From contig OZ020615.1 of NCBI GenBank assembly GCA_963971575.1, positions 63,311,379-63,375,378 of the forward strand: DNA of 64,000 bases, given 5' to 3'. The DNA is from Liopterus haemorrhoidalis. Taxonomy: Eukaryota > Arthropoda > Insecta > Coleoptera > Dytiscidae. Below are positions 1 through 10,312 of the stretch, piece after piece. The position numbers and the translations under genes were made by a program. The notes below the pieces were generated by a model that worked only from the letters and a program-made list of their open reading frames with translations, made no database searches and was not told the origin of the DNA. Every line of letters begins with the position of its first letter. Within the stretch, counting starts at the first letter, position 1.

Positions 1-41
1 CCAGATGGATACATCTCTCGGTGCTCAGATTTCGACGACTA

Positions 42-324
42 AAGCCTGTAATACATGATGCGATTTCTCGTTTTGAATCTCGTACGATTTATCGTACAAG
101 AATTATTGTATCGTGTACTACAGGATTTTCGTACGAGATCTTGTACGATATTGAAAACCATCCAATATTTATGCTCCAGACCTAAAATATTGTATAGAAA
201 TGAACAGATATCGACACAGTAGATTATTGCGCATAGTCACGTGACCGATACCGTTAGGAATAATTATCGTACGATAAATCGTACGAGATTCAAAACGAGA
301 AATCGCATCATGTATTACAGGCTT
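42..324. mobile_element. Palindromic MITE, TA target
   Basis: The element is 283 bp. Its ends AAGCCTGTAATACATGATG and the complement form inverted repeats of roughly 60 bp, including CGTACGATTTATCGTAC, and TA flanks both sides. It lies inside a locally duplicated segment: sequence at about 409-475 repeats the flanks without the insertion, giving an empty site. TA target and long inverted repeats suggest a Tc1/mariner-mobilised MITE in a KMO intron. Confidence 0.8.
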
Positions 325-480
325 TAGTTCTTAATTTAGTAATATATTGCAACAGTTCATATAGTAGTACACCGATCCTCAGGGATGAAGCCCCCGGCTG
401 CACGTGTTTCGATGATTAAGCTCTTTATTTAGTACTAAATTGTAATAATTCATATGGTAGTACACCAATCCTCACATATA
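325..480. repeat. Short tandem duplication
   Basis: The segment ending ATTCATATGGTAGTACACC (about 409-475) is a diverged copy of the segment that flanks the 42-324 MITE and ends GTTCATATAGTAGTACACC. The unit is about 100 bp. Confidence 0.6.
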
Positions 481-515
481 CAACCGAAACAAGAGTTGAA
501 TTATTTTAGTTTTAC

Positions 516-709
516 CTGATTTGTTCTTTTGTCATATGGGATGGGTGTCTGACACCCATCCAAGCTATGTATCATTCGTGCCCCCATTGGAATTCCATGT
601 TCTGATACCATATGGTCTTCTAGGCCAATAACACGAAGTGCTTTTCTTGCTCGAGCTGACATAGAAAGATTTATAGATCTACCTTGAATATGCTGTTGTG
701 TCCTGATAT
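516..709 (-). CDS. kmo: Kynurenine 3-monooxygenase, third coding exon
   Basis: This exon has a tttttag acceptor and a gtaaaa donor. It completes the split Asp codon and encodes IRTQQHIQGRSINLSMSAR, then ALRVIGLEDHMV, HGIPMGARMIHSLDG and PIPYDKRTNQ, ending in phase 0. The GRSINL motif and the HGIPMxARMIHxLDG block are signatures of KMO among class A flavin monooxygenases. The three exons give about 103 residues of an enzyme usually near 450, so the remaining exons lie left of position 1. No further exon was recognised in 1-515, where a palindromic MITE and a short tandem duplication sit. Confidence 0.9.
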
Positions 710-763
710 CTAAAAAATATGTCGGTTCAAATTTTGACAATAGTTTCATATATTTTCACTTAC

Positions 764-833
764 CATCACGATATTCATAAACAGTGACATTATGGCCTCG
801 CTTAGCCATAAAACAAGCACACGTGGAACCTAC
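764..833 (-). CDS. kmo: Kynurenine 3-monooxygenase, second coding exon
   Basis: Seventy bases between a ttttttacag acceptor and a gtaagt donor encode VGSTCACFMAKRGH followed by NVTVYEYRDD, entering in phase 0 and leaving in phase 1. This is the end of the dinucleotide-binding loop, the helix after it and the second beta strand with the acidic residue that binds the FAD ribose. It fits KMO (GSLxACFLAKRGHxVxVYE type). The intron before it is 2,513 bp and is largely filled by a type-II H element; the intron after it is only 54 bp. Confidence 0.88.
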
Positions 834-1149
834 CTGTAAAAAATAAACATTGTTAAACCATTACATAACAAATTTTTTGAGAAAATCGAATTTTGTCCGC
901 CCCCCTCATTTTCTGGGTGCGCCACTGGCCCACGATATATTTATTATTATTATTATTATTACTATTATTATTATTACATTGAGAGCAGAAGCCCAAGGTT
1001 TGTTATGCTCAATTGAAACATATATTTTATACTTACAAACTATTTACATGATATACTAATATAAACAAATAATTACATAATTACTTAAATTAAGAAATGC
1101 AGATTTAACAATTAAATTAAATATAGAACTAAAATTACCTTGCTCGGGG

Positions 1150-1515
1150 AAATATTTGTTTGACCTTACACAGCAAAAAGTTTAAAAGTTCATTCTCAGT
1201 TTGGTTAAAACTAGAGTGTTGAAATTTCAATTAAAAAAAGTAAAAAGTACTCTATTTCTAACCAAATCAACGTGTAAATCTTCATTTATTCAGATAGTGT
1301 TATTTTTATGAAATATTACTTTTTCAGTGTTAAAATTAACACTACTTTAACACTATAATTTAACTAGTATGTAAGTGTAAATTTTACACTAAATTTAATC
1401 AAGGAAGTGTAAATAATTTACACGAAAACCGCGGAACTTCATGGTACATTAAAAGTTTATTTTTTAGTGTATCGTGTAGTCTCTTTAACACTTTTTTTTT
1501 AGAATGTAATAGGGC
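1150..1515 (-). repeat. Family D repeat, copy 1
   Basis: AT-rich interspersed repeat marked by GTGTTAAAATTAACACT and a terminal TTAGTGTATCGTG motif. The same sequence recurs at 21440-21725 and 56540-56875, and a piece at 3120-3220. No coding content was seen. Confidence 0.55.
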
Positions 1516-2074
1516 GGTTACTTATATAAATAATATACTAATTTGGCAGCCTTGTTGTAAATTTCGAAAAAGATTTTCGAACTAACCAGAAGAAAAAAAG
1601 AAAATACAGTGAAACCTCAATCTATCGTTCCTCAAATAATACTTTTCCCGTATGTATCGTTATTTCTTGCGGTTCCGAATTTCATACAAAACACGCAAAA
1701 ATAGATCGCATCGATCGTTTCTCTATGCATCATTTTACCGCATTCATCGTTTAAATTACGCAGCAAATTTCGTATTATTTTAAATTGAAAACTTTTTTTA
1801 TGCACTTTCGATAACTGATGCCGAAAAAAATGTAATTTGTAACACCGAAAAAATATTGATTTCTTACGGCAATAAAAAAGCCAAAAAGCAAATGACGATG
1901 AAAGATTATATACAATACAAAGTATAATTTTTTTTGTCTGCATGCAGCTTCCTTTTTTATTTTGTTACGATATTTTTTATTTAAACAAATTGATTTATAC
2001 CTGAAACATGTATCATTTTTAGAATATGTATGTATGTACATATTAAACATTTAAATATGTATTAATGTGTTTTT

Positions 2075-3118
2075 AGGGTTTTGTAGGTATGACCAAAAAA
2101 CCCTTATACCGTCATTTTGTCGTCTGTCTGTCTGTCTGTCTGTCTGTCTGTTCGGTAAAAATTGTAGCCAAACGGCTAAACCTAGAGAGTAGAAATTTGG
2201 CATGCTTATACAACTCTTTGACCCGCACAAACGAAAAATACTAAAAGATCTCAAAAACATATCCCCCTAAAAATATAAACAAATATGTGCTCATCGAAAA
2301 AAAAAAATATTTTTTTATAATTATGAGTAGGGTATCAAATGAAAGCTGTGGATTAACGATCAAATTTTTAGTTTTGCAAAATAAATTATTTTGAAGCGAT
2401 TTTTGCCAAAATTGTGCAAAAAATTTTTTGTCCCACACCCAGTAGGCCAGATGGTTTAAACTAAAAATCTGAAAAAATTCTAAGTAATGTACATTGGTGT
2501 GAACCGGAATAGTACAACAGGAATTTTTGATCAGATTATATTTTCGGAAAATAACGCATTTTTTGTGTTTTTAAGTAAAATATGTAATATATTTAATCCG
2601 CTATTAAACATAGTAAACGAGTGATCCTGTATAGCACAGTGGTAGCGTTCTCGCTTAGTGAGTTGAAACTACTGTAAGAAACTGTGTTCGAATCCCGTCA
2701 ATTTTTATTTTTTCAGTTTTTTTTTGCAATTTTATTTTGTTTAAATTATTTTGTCAAAATTCTAGTTATATTTTGGTAAATATTGCATTTAATTTTTAAA
2801 AGCGTAAATTTAATAACCAGTGGGAAGTGTTGAAATTATAATTTAATTATATATTTGAAGGTATCAGAGGGCGAGGCTTATGATTTAAGCAACCAATGGA
2901 AGCCATAGGCGCAATTTTCAAAATCTTAATGAACCTTGCTATATAAAAAAAATACTGCACATATTTAGAAACTTAAATAATGGTATTAGGCATTCGAATT
3001 AAAATTCATAAAAAAATATTTTGACATAAAATTTGTTTTGGCATCCCAAATAATCATCACACAGTTAATAAATACCTGCGAAACCCTGAAATGTGTGAAA
3101 ATTCACACTTCACATCAA
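2075..3118 (+). mobile_element. H element copy 1 (type II), complete
   Basis: Starts AGGGTTTTGTAGGTATGACC and ends with the hairpin GTGTGAAAATTCACAC plus TTCACATCAA, with T-runs on both sides. It contains a (GTCT)n tract at 2124-2150. The right arm is the type-II version (CAACCAATGGAAGCCATAGG). The two ends share AGGGTTTYGYAGGTAT as inverted subterminal repeats. T-run insertion, tetranucleotide tract and terminal hairpin match Helentron-associated DINE-1/mini-me elements. Inserted in KMO intron 1. No transposase; needs a partner in trans. Confidence 0.8.
2626..2698 (+). ncRNA. tRNA-like module in H copy 1
   Basis: Box A TAGCACAGTGG (2632-2642) and box B GTTCGAATCC (2686-2695) both match the polymerase III internal promoter consensus at tRNA-like spacing, and a T-rich tract that could terminate transcription follows. 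GTGGTAGCGTTCTCGC resembles the D-arm and anticodon-arm start of glycine-type tRNAs. The acceptor stem does not pair, so this is not called a functional tRNA. Confidence 0.55.
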
Positions 3119-3346
3119 TTTTTTTTAGTGTATCGTGAAGTCTCTTTAACACTTCTTTTTTTAGAATGTAATAGGGTGGTTACTTACATAAATAATATAC
3201 TAATTTGGCAGTCTTGTAAATTTTGAAAAAGGTTTTCGAATTAACCAGAAGAAAAAATGAAAATATATAATTGGGCTTAGCTCTGTTAATTATAATATTA
3301 ATTTTAAATAGAATGTTCTTGGATTATAGCCTTAAATATTACTTAC

Positions 3347-3391
3347 AAGTCCACCTCCGATGATGGTTATATTGAGGGCACGTTTCTCCAT
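3347..3391 (-). CDS. kmo: Kynurenine 3-monooxygenase, first coding exon
   Basis: This exon encodes 15 residues, MEKRALNITIIGGGL, and stops at a consensus donor (gtaagt). It is the beta strand and GxGxxG start of the FAD-binding Rossmann fold. The intron is phase 0 and the next exon continues with VGSTCACF, so the junction reads GGGLVGS as expected for KMO. KMO is a flavoprotein of the outer mitochondrial membrane that hydroxylates L-kynurenine to 3-hydroxykynurenine with NADPH and O2, feeding ommochrome eye pigment synthesis (cinnabar in Drosophila). The start is the only ATG in frame directly before the strand. Family assignment rests on the three joined exons, not on this short piece alone. 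Confidence 0.85.
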
Positions 3392-3689
3392 CAGGGCACT
3401 GTTGTCTGTCCTATGGCCGTGGAGAGACTAACGCTAGCTAATAGAGGGAGTAAAAATATCACAAGAACTTGAAAGGTATCATGACAAGTCTTATCTTACT
3501 GACATTTTTTTTGTTGACAGTAGTCAGTTAATCAAACAGTTACCACCAGATGAACATGAGTTGAGAAAAAAGTAAACTATTAGCTAATAGTAAATGGTGA
3601 AGATAGGTGATTACGTAGCAGGCTCCAAGCTTAAACACAAACGCCAGTTCATTATACTTGATGTTGGCCGATAACGGGTACAAAGAGCA

Positions 3690-3843
3690 TAATATGATTC
3701 AATCAAGGAAGTTATCTAAATCAAACGATGACATTCGTTCGGATATTGGGCCGTATGAATAAAAATAAGCATATCCTTTTACTTGCAAATTATGAAGCAA
3801 ATCCTCCCAACAATATGAATAAAAATGCAAGCAAAACCTTCTA
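3690..3843. repeat. Motif-repeat block left of Mar-1
   Basis: The motifs TATGAATAAA, AAGCAAAT and CCTTTTACTT recur here, at 5154-5275, and at 6690-7110. The AATTGAAGAC(C/T)C(T/A)GGGATAAGAA segment near 5255 reappears inverted near 6690. This looks like one repeat element split and rearranged by Mar-1 and other insertions; its class is unknown. Confidence 0.4.
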
Positions 3844-5153
3844 CAAGGTGTCTCAAAAGAAATTTTATATTTAGTGGATCGATTAAAAAAAAAGTAAGCC
3901 GTATATAGAAAAAATGTTTATTAATTATTAAAATATACTTTTTGGGGATTTTTTTCTTAAAAATAATATCGTCTAAATGTAGACCCTCGCGTTCTCGGCA
4001 CTCATTTAGTCGAACAGTAAAATTACTTATGACGTCTCGGCAGGTGGACTCAGGGATGGCTGCCATTTCGTGACGGATATTTTCTTTCAAATGCGCCAGT
4101 GAAGTCGGTTTATTGGCGTAAACTTTAGATTTAAGATAACCTCATAGGAAAAAGTCCATAGGGGTTAAATCTGGACTGCGTGGAGGCCAATTTATGTCAC
4201 CTCTCCGGGAGATCAATTTGCCTGAGAAAATTTCACGAACACGTGGCAGAGACATATTGGACGTGTGTGAAGTTGCTCCGTCCTGTTGGAACCATGTTCT
4301 TTAGTTATAGCCAGGAAAGTTTTGCAGTTCAGGTACCAAGAAGTTGTCTAACATCTCCACGTAACGCTCTGAATTCACTGTAACTGCACGCCCCCTTTTG
4401 TCTTCAAAAAAGTAAGGGCCGATAATTCCTCGCGCCGACATCGCAGCCCATACGGTCACTTTAGGCGAATGTAGGGGTTTCTGATGTTTGCGTTACGGAT
4501 TCGTTGCACTCCAGTAGCGGCAGTTCTGCTTATTTACGTGCCCATTAAGATGAAAATGAGCTTCATCCGAAAACAAAATGTTGGTAAACGTTGAAAATCG
4601 CTCAATCACCTGATTTACGAAATTAAGCCTCTGACTGGCATCTTGGGGCTTTAATTCTTGCACCAATTGAATTTTGTAGGGGTGCAGCTTTAGGTCTTTG
4701 TGCATAATGCGATGTAATGATGATCTATGCACATTTAAAGCACTTGCGCGCTTCCGAATTGAAAGGTTCGGGTCGTCACGAACAGACTGATTAACATTCT
4801 CCACGTTTTCTACCGTTCTTGATGACCTAGGTCGCCCGGATTTTGATTTATCCAGCGTTGTACCAGTCTCTTCAAACTTTTTAACCCAATTTTGAATGAG
4901 AGGAAAGCTTGGCGCATCATTTAAGTGGCGAAAACCTCGAATACTGCAGAATTTTCTACGCGCTACAGTCGCCGAATCACCGTTTTTGTAAAACTCTCGC
5001 ACGCATAACGCGCGGTCTGCTCCCGAGAAACGCTCCATAGCGACTGAATTCCCAAGAGCCAGGCTACCGATTGACATAACCCCCGCGCCCCTCGGATACG
5101 TTGCGTTCACGCAGTAAGCTAAATAAATATAAAATTTCTTTTGAGACACCTTT
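3844..5153 (-). mobile_element. IS630/Tc1/mariner-like transposon, near full length (Mar-1)
   Basis: The element is 1,310 bp with ends CAAGGTGTCTCAAAAGAAA in inverted orientation, flanked by TA (3842-3843 and 5154-5155). It carries a transposase frame on the minus strand. Two shorter copies with the same ends lie at 18076-18991 and 26105-27036. Confidence 0.9.
3950..5038 (-). pseudogene. Transposase of Mar-1, broken by stop codons
   Basis: Reading from MERFSGADRAL the frame encodes a DUF4817-like N-terminal DNA-binding region (WVKKFEETGT, GRPRSSRT), a second helix-turn-helix (RKRASALNVHRSSLHRIM), and the catalytic core: first Asp in ILFSDEAHFHLNG, second in FQQDGATSHT, third in WPPRSPDLTPMDFF. 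By hand I count 36 residues between the last two Asp, so the triad is DD36D-like. Three in-frame stops were found: after YWSATNP, after FPGYN, and a Trp-to-stop in FFLWGY. The normal stop after DDIIFKK is lost. The frame is otherwise intact, so this is a recently dead copy. An upstream Met lies in the terminal repeat and is less likely to be the start. Confidence 0.85.
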
Positions 5154-5764
5154 TACTTATGAGTAAGAAGCAAATGCTTTTTTTGTTGATCTTTTGCTCA
5201 CGACAGAAGTAAATGGTTATGAATAAAACAGACCTTTTACTTTAATTGAAGACCCTGGGATAAGAAGGATTTAAGCCACAAAACTGAGTTTTTGTGTTAT
5301 TTCATTTAGAATATTTTAGAAGAATCTAAAAATCGTATGCACGTTATTACACAATTTTCAATATACGCAAGATCTTTAATAGATTCAAAAATATGTACTA
5401 GGATGGAAATATAGTGCAAATAATGTTTACATGTTAGTATAAGCAATTCACTTTTGTAAGAACACGCTAGATCTGGTTATTTTGGTTACTTTTATGGTGT
5501 GTTACTGACTTTAAATGTCAATTAAAAATATTCCTTACGCTGTAAAACCGACTTTAGATTGATAAGGTTATGATCACTATAATTAAGATATCATTTTTCA
5601 TTATGACATATGTCAAATGGATCGACATTTTAAAAAAGTGACATTTTTTAATACCAACATGACATACAGCTTCAAAGGTGCAAACTATTGAAAACAAAAT
5701 TCCCTCTTAGTTTGTTCTTATAAAAGTGAACAGCTTATAATAATAAGTATTTTTGTTTAAAAAA
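5154..5764. other. Intergenic sequence without recognised gene
   Basis: The first 120 bp continue the motif repeat found left of Mar-1. The remainder is AT-rich single-copy-looking sequence with no coding signal I can support. Confidence 0.4.
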
Positions 5765-5921
5765 TTTATGTGAAGTGTGAATCTTCACACATTTCTGGGT
5801 TTTGCAGGTATTTAGTAACTGAATGATGATTATTTGGGATGCCAAAACAAATTTTATGTCAAAATATTTTTTTATGAATTTTAATTCGAATGCCTAATAC
5901 CATTATTTAAGTTTCTAATTA

Positions 5922-6322
5922 CAGTCTGTTCCAAACGGTTAAGCGGAACTAGATTTTGCAATCTAGTTACTTTCATCGTTTAAATCGTGCTGCCTTTCGG
6001 CCGTTTTGTTTAAGCTTTGTAAACCATACTTACAATTAACATTTTTTGGTTAAGGTTAATATCATTTTAAAATGTCATTTTCTTTATATTTTGATTTTTT
6101 GTGTCATTCTTAATACAAATTTCCCATTTATTATTTATAAAATATCTAAAAAAAATATTTAATTTTGACATATGTCATTCGTTTCCATGGTTTCATTGTT
6201 GGAATTTTAAATTTTGACATCCCAACATGAAAAATGAAATAACCCAAGCAAGGTCCCTTCTAGTGACAACCTAAAAGAACTAAATTCCCATTTAGTTCCG
6301 CTTAACCGTTTGGAACAGACTG
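5922..6322. mobile_element. MITE B copy 1
   Basis: The ends CAGTCTGTTCCAAACGGTTA are inverted and flanked by TA (5920-5921, 6323-6324). The surrounding H arm is known uninterrupted from other copies, which defines the insertion. Internal sequence is noncoding. Copies 2 and 3 lie at 39660-40053 and 29701-30302. The TA target suggests Tc1/mariner mobilisation. Confidence 0.85.
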
Positions 6323-6587
6323 TATGTACAGTATTTTATTTATACAGCAAGGTTCAGTAAGATTTTTAAAATTGCGCCTATGGCTTCCATTGGTTGCTTA
6401 TATCATAAGTCCCACCCTCTGATTTCGTCAAACAGAATTAAATTATAATTTCAACACTTCCCACTGGTTATTAAATTTACGCTTTTAAAAAATAAATGCA
6501 ACATTTACCAAAATATAACTAGAATTTTGAAAAAATAATTTAAACAAAATAGAAATGCAAAAACAAAACAGAAAAAAATAAAAGTAA

Positions 6588-6662
6588 CTGGATTCGAACT
6601 CTGCAACGTTCGCACTGCAATTTACAAAGTGCGTTACGAAACCATCTGAGCTACCAGAGTTT
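6588..6662 (-). ncRNA. tRNA-like module in H copy 2
   Basis: On the minus strand box A is TAGCTCAGATGG and box B is GTTCGAATCC, both close to consensus, about 45 bp apart, followed by a T-rich tract. The sequence between the boxes is unlike that of the other H cores. Confidence 0.5.
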
Positions 6663-6689
6663 CTTATCTGAAGTGTTACATAGTTCTTA

Positions 6690-7110
6690 TCCCAGAGTCT
6701 TCAATTATAAGCAAATGCTTCGAAAAACATACATCTATATATTCATATACTCACTTGTGAAAAAATTTTTGCTCTTCCTTTGAATTTGGGAGGTGAGGAC
6801 CTTTTTTTTTGCTCTTCACTTGGATCTGGGAGGAAACAAAGACCTGTTTTTTCCCTGTGTCCCGGTTTCCCTTCACTGAAATCTGGTCACCCTACTTATA
6901 GTTGGGTTAGTGTCACCTTGCATCGCTGCAAACATACGGTTCTCCCATTTCGTCAACTTAATCAGCCGTATGAATAAAGTTGAAGTAAATGCTCATAAGT
7001 AGAAGGTAGAAGTAAAAGCATTTGCTTTGAGTAAAAGGTCGGAGTAAAAGCATTTGCTTCTTTTTATATGAATAATGATTACCTTTTACTTATAAGTCAA
7101 TGCTTCTACC
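6690..7110. repeat. Motif repeat with 40-bp satellite unit and hAT-type end
   Basis: Holds the CAAATGCTT/CCTTTTACTT motif repeat on both sides. About two units of a ~40-bp repeat (GGGAGGTGAGGACC plus T-run plus GCTCTTCACTTGG) lie at about 6768-6835, and a TGGTCACCCTA end resembling the hAT-type element at 47401-47672 lies near 6885. Confidence 0.5.
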
Positions 7111-7848
7111 GGTGAGGAAAAGGTCAAGAGGATGTGTTTATGTTGAAACCTGAAAATCAGTATTTATCAAAATCGTACTACTTCTTTCTGATTGCTGTCT
7201 TGAAATTAGTCTATGAACACTATCAAAACTGTACTAGTGCTGTATTGAGTTCCATGTTTGACAGATCAGTTTGTTGGCTTGTTACACTTATTAAATATTT
7301 ACTAAAACCTACGTGGGTCAGATGAAATCATTTGGAAGACCGGATCTGGCCCTCGAGCCATAGTTGACCCCTTCCTGGTCTGACATGTCTACTGAATGGC
7401 CTATGACGTGGTAAAAAAATAACCCTCAACTTCCAAAAGGTTGAACACCGCTTTTCTACGCATTTAAATGGACAATTTTATTGCCTACGTTTCCAACATA
7501 AAATGAACCCATTTATAACAGACCTCAAAACTGTAGACTGGGAAATATTGATTCATCTCTTGAATCATAGTCTAAAATAAGACTATTTCTAATTAGTCAG
7601 AAATACCCTATGACTACAAACAAACGAAACACTTTTTTTCAAAGACAAAAAATGTGTTTGGCAAATTAAGATTTTTGGTACAATAAAGATTGTAAACAGT
7701 GACATTCAACAATTTTTAATAATTTGAGTTCTATTTTATTTAAATAACAAACCTTATCTTCTGAACTAAATCTTCTTCTTCATAGCGTTTTACAAATAAT
7801 TTACAAATACTGAATACAATTAATTATATAATATGTTTTGTTGTCTTA
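7111..7848. other. No gene recognised
   Basis: AT-rich sequence with scattered stops in all frames; no family or repeat was recognised. Confidence 0.4.
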
Positions 7849-8054
7849 GGGGCAGTTGCACCGCTAACATTTAAACTTTAAGTATAACTTAAAACTGTTA
7901 AGTGACGTTTATTCCATTGCACCGCTGTTTAAGTGGAACTTATTTTTTGTTAAGTGAAACCTAAAGTAAGCCCTAGATTGGGTTGGGCTTATTATTTAAG
8001 TGAAACTCAAATGTCATATTTTGACAGTTATTGAAAATATAAGTATTAACATTT

Positions 8055-8200
8055 TTACCGACCGCCAACATGTATAAGGGAGGTATTGTGATTATACCGA
8101 TTTTGACGTTTCGAGATTTCGATGGATCTCCACGAATTGATGTCCCTACATAACGTTTTAACTATTTTTAGCATGATGTCTGTCGGTCTGTCTGTCCGTC
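8055..8200 (-). repeat. Family C repeat, truncated copy
   Basis: Begins ACCGACCGCCAACATGTATA and runs through CGAGATTTCGATGGATCTCC to a short GTCTGTC tract. Other copies are at 16750-17345, 48770-49428, 54403-55012 and 56876-57120. Confidence 0.65.
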
Positions 8201-8640
8201 AATAGTTTTAGGTCATTACGGACCAAACATTAATTTTTTCTAGACAAAATAAGATGTGAGTATTCTAAAAATTTAAACCTTAAGTCTCTATCTCTTACCT
8301 TTTTTGAGATAAGATTTTTTTTTAAATTCCATTAAAATCAAAATTTTCCCTAATAGTTTTAGGTCATTACGGACCAAACATTAATTTTTTCTAGACAAAA
8401 CAAGGTGTAAGAATTCCAAAAATTCAAACCTCAAGTCTCTACCTCTTACCATTTTTGAGATATGAATTTTTGAAATTTACAAACAAAATCAAAATTTTAC
8501 CAATTAGTTTTAGGTCATTACGGACCAAATATTACAGAAAAAACATCGTAAAACTAAATTTTTTAAAGATTTAAACCTTAGGTCTCTATTTCTTACCATT
8601 TTTGAGATATAGTTTTTGATTTAATACCCAAATTTCCAAA
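8200..8640 (-). repeat. Tandem array, three ~150-bp units
   Basis: The units start at about 8201, 8351 and 8504 with TTTTAGGTCATTACGGACCA, and each includes a CTCTATCTCTTACC-like block. On the minus strand this block reads like the ACTCAAAAACGGTTAGAG block of the arrays at 61080-61780 and 46400-47010. Confidence 0.75.
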
Positions 8641-9146
8641 AATAACTACACTTTCACGAGACCCAATATATTCAATGTTAAAATACGTACAAAAAATAAC
8701 TTAGAATTTATAAGAAAGACATTTTAATGTTATCTCGATGTTTTGTTAACCACAAATCAATTAGTATGGGATTAAAAAAATAATTAATCCTCTTAAATAA
8801 GTTGATAAGGAAATTTTATTTTTATATCATTAGCAGGAATTACGTAAACATTTATGAGACGAAACATGTTTATCTGAAAAAATATATAAACTGTGAATTG
8901 TCATAGTTTACAGGATTTCGTAGGCAGGGCTGACATTAAAAATATTTGAGAAGATAACATTCAAAATATGATTTATCACAGTAATACAGTTTTGAAATTA
9001 TTGTAGAAAACATTACTAACCAATTTGCAATAAGTTTGGAACCTAATTTTACGACCTAGTTATTTTTAATTGAAAATCTAGTTCCACTTAAACCAAATAA
9101 ACAAGTTATATTGTATTTCAATTTTATTTAAAGTAATTTATAGTTT

Positions 9147-9520
9147 ACCCAGCAAACATTCCACTAACGGCCGAATGCTGGCAAACTGCTTTTATGCTGG
9201 TAAATTACTGGCACCAAAAGTAAGTGCAACGCCAGTATTAATAATGTACTTCACATTTGTATTTCGCATTCCGCCTATACCAAGTACTTTACCAGCATTT
9301 TATAAGCACTCTTCTTCACTCATACTTTTTACTTAAAACCATCAGAAATAAATCTTGCAACTAATGCGATTATTTTGCACTTTACCGTTGCTGGGCCAGC
9401 AACTGATACATCAATGGGCCAGTAACGGCCCCGGGGACACCGGGGTACTGGCCCATTACTTTCAATGCCGGGGACTATGTGCTTTACCAGTACTGGCCCG
9501 TATAAAAATGTTTGCTGGGT
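9147..9520. mobile_element. MITE with ACCCAGCAAACATT ends
   Basis: The 14-bp terminal inverted repeats ACCCAGCAAACATT and AATGTTTGCTGGGT frame 374 bp that contain several TACTGGC/GCCAGTA motifs. The target duplication is not clear, so superfamily is open. Confidence 0.65.
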
Positions 9521-10070
9521 ACTTTTATTTATATTTATTTATATTTACATACATATTTTAATTTTAGAGTTTCACCAATTTAAGAAATTTTGAATACTTT
9601 ACGATTATACTGTACTAGTTGTCATCCAATAACCGTAGCTGATTATTATTTACCGCGTTAAATGTTAAAATTAGAATTTGGTAAAAACAAGTGACAGTTA
9701 TTCTTTATAAAAACGTTACATATTTAAATTATTCCGTATTTCACCACCTTAAACCATTCCTTAATAAAGCGCTCCTCAAAAGTAGTCGGTGCAATGCATT
9801 TATTTTTTAAGTGTCACTTAAATTTAAGTTACACTTTGTAAAGTGTTAGATTTATTACAAAGCAGTGCAACTGGCCCTTAATGTAACAAGGCCTACGTCA
9901 TGAGATGAAACGGAGTGAATGGCATAGATTATGTGCTATAGGGATTTGCAGCTAAGCACCCTACCATCTGGTGAGCGTTTCATGAACTTGTGTACATCAG
10001 ATAACATTTCGTTTTGTGTATTGGTTTTGTATGAAGTTTGTTTTTAAAGTTTTATTATAATCATTGAAAA

Positions 10071-10312
10071 ATGTATAATACATATTGTTGTGTGCCTATG
10101 TGCAATTCATTGAAAAGAAGAAACCCGGATATATCGTTTCATTTGTTTCCACTAATATCAGACACCGTATGGTTCGAAACAAAATTGGGAAAGCAAGAGG
10201 TTTTAGATAAACATTTTGAAAATTGGAAAAAAAGTGAGCCCTTACATCAAAGTTTGCTCATTACATTTTAATGATAGTGACTACAAAAAATATTTTCAAT
10301 TTTGTATTTATT
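10071..10312 (+). pseudogene. THAP-domain fragment with frameshift
   Basis: The start encodes CCVPMCNSLKRRNPDISFHL then FPLISDT, which is the N-terminal half of a THAP zinc-binding DNA-binding domain (C2CH, with the NPDISFHxFP signature). After a frameshift near 10250 another frame gives VCSLHFNDSDYKKYF, the C-x2-H half. The conserved AVPTF box is not seen. THAP domains occur in P-element-type transposases and in cellular genes derived from them. It may be an exon of a larger gene, but the frame break favours a relic. Confidence 0.6.

Larger units (their letters stand above)
834..3346 (-). other. kmo: KMO intron 1
   Basis: The 2.5-kb intron is bounded by gtaagt (complement of 3341-3346) and ttttttacag. 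It contains an H element (2075-3118), a family-D repeat (about 1150-1510), a TTA microsatellite near 940-980 that looks like a retrotransposon tail, and the end of a hAT-type MITE near 896-930. No additional exon was seen in it. Confidence 0.75.
5765..6680 (-). mobile_element. H element copy 2 (type II), left arm missing
   Basis: On the minus strand it ends in the hairpin and CACATAA terminus, and has the type-II right arm (GAAGCCATAGGCGCAA) and a tRNA-like core. The (GTCT)n left arm is absent, so it is truncated. A TA-flanked MITE (5922-6322) has inserted in the right arm. Confidence 0.75.
7849..9877. mobile_element. PIF/Harbinger-like element with nested insertions
   Basis: The ends GGGGCAGTTGCACCGC and, inverted, GGGCCAGTTGCACTG are flanked by TTA on both sides, as in PIF/Harbinger transposons. 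The element spans 2 kb because other repeats have entered it (C-type repeat at about 8055, tandem array 8200-8640, MITE 9147-9520). No transposase reading frame was recognised. Confidence 0.65.
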
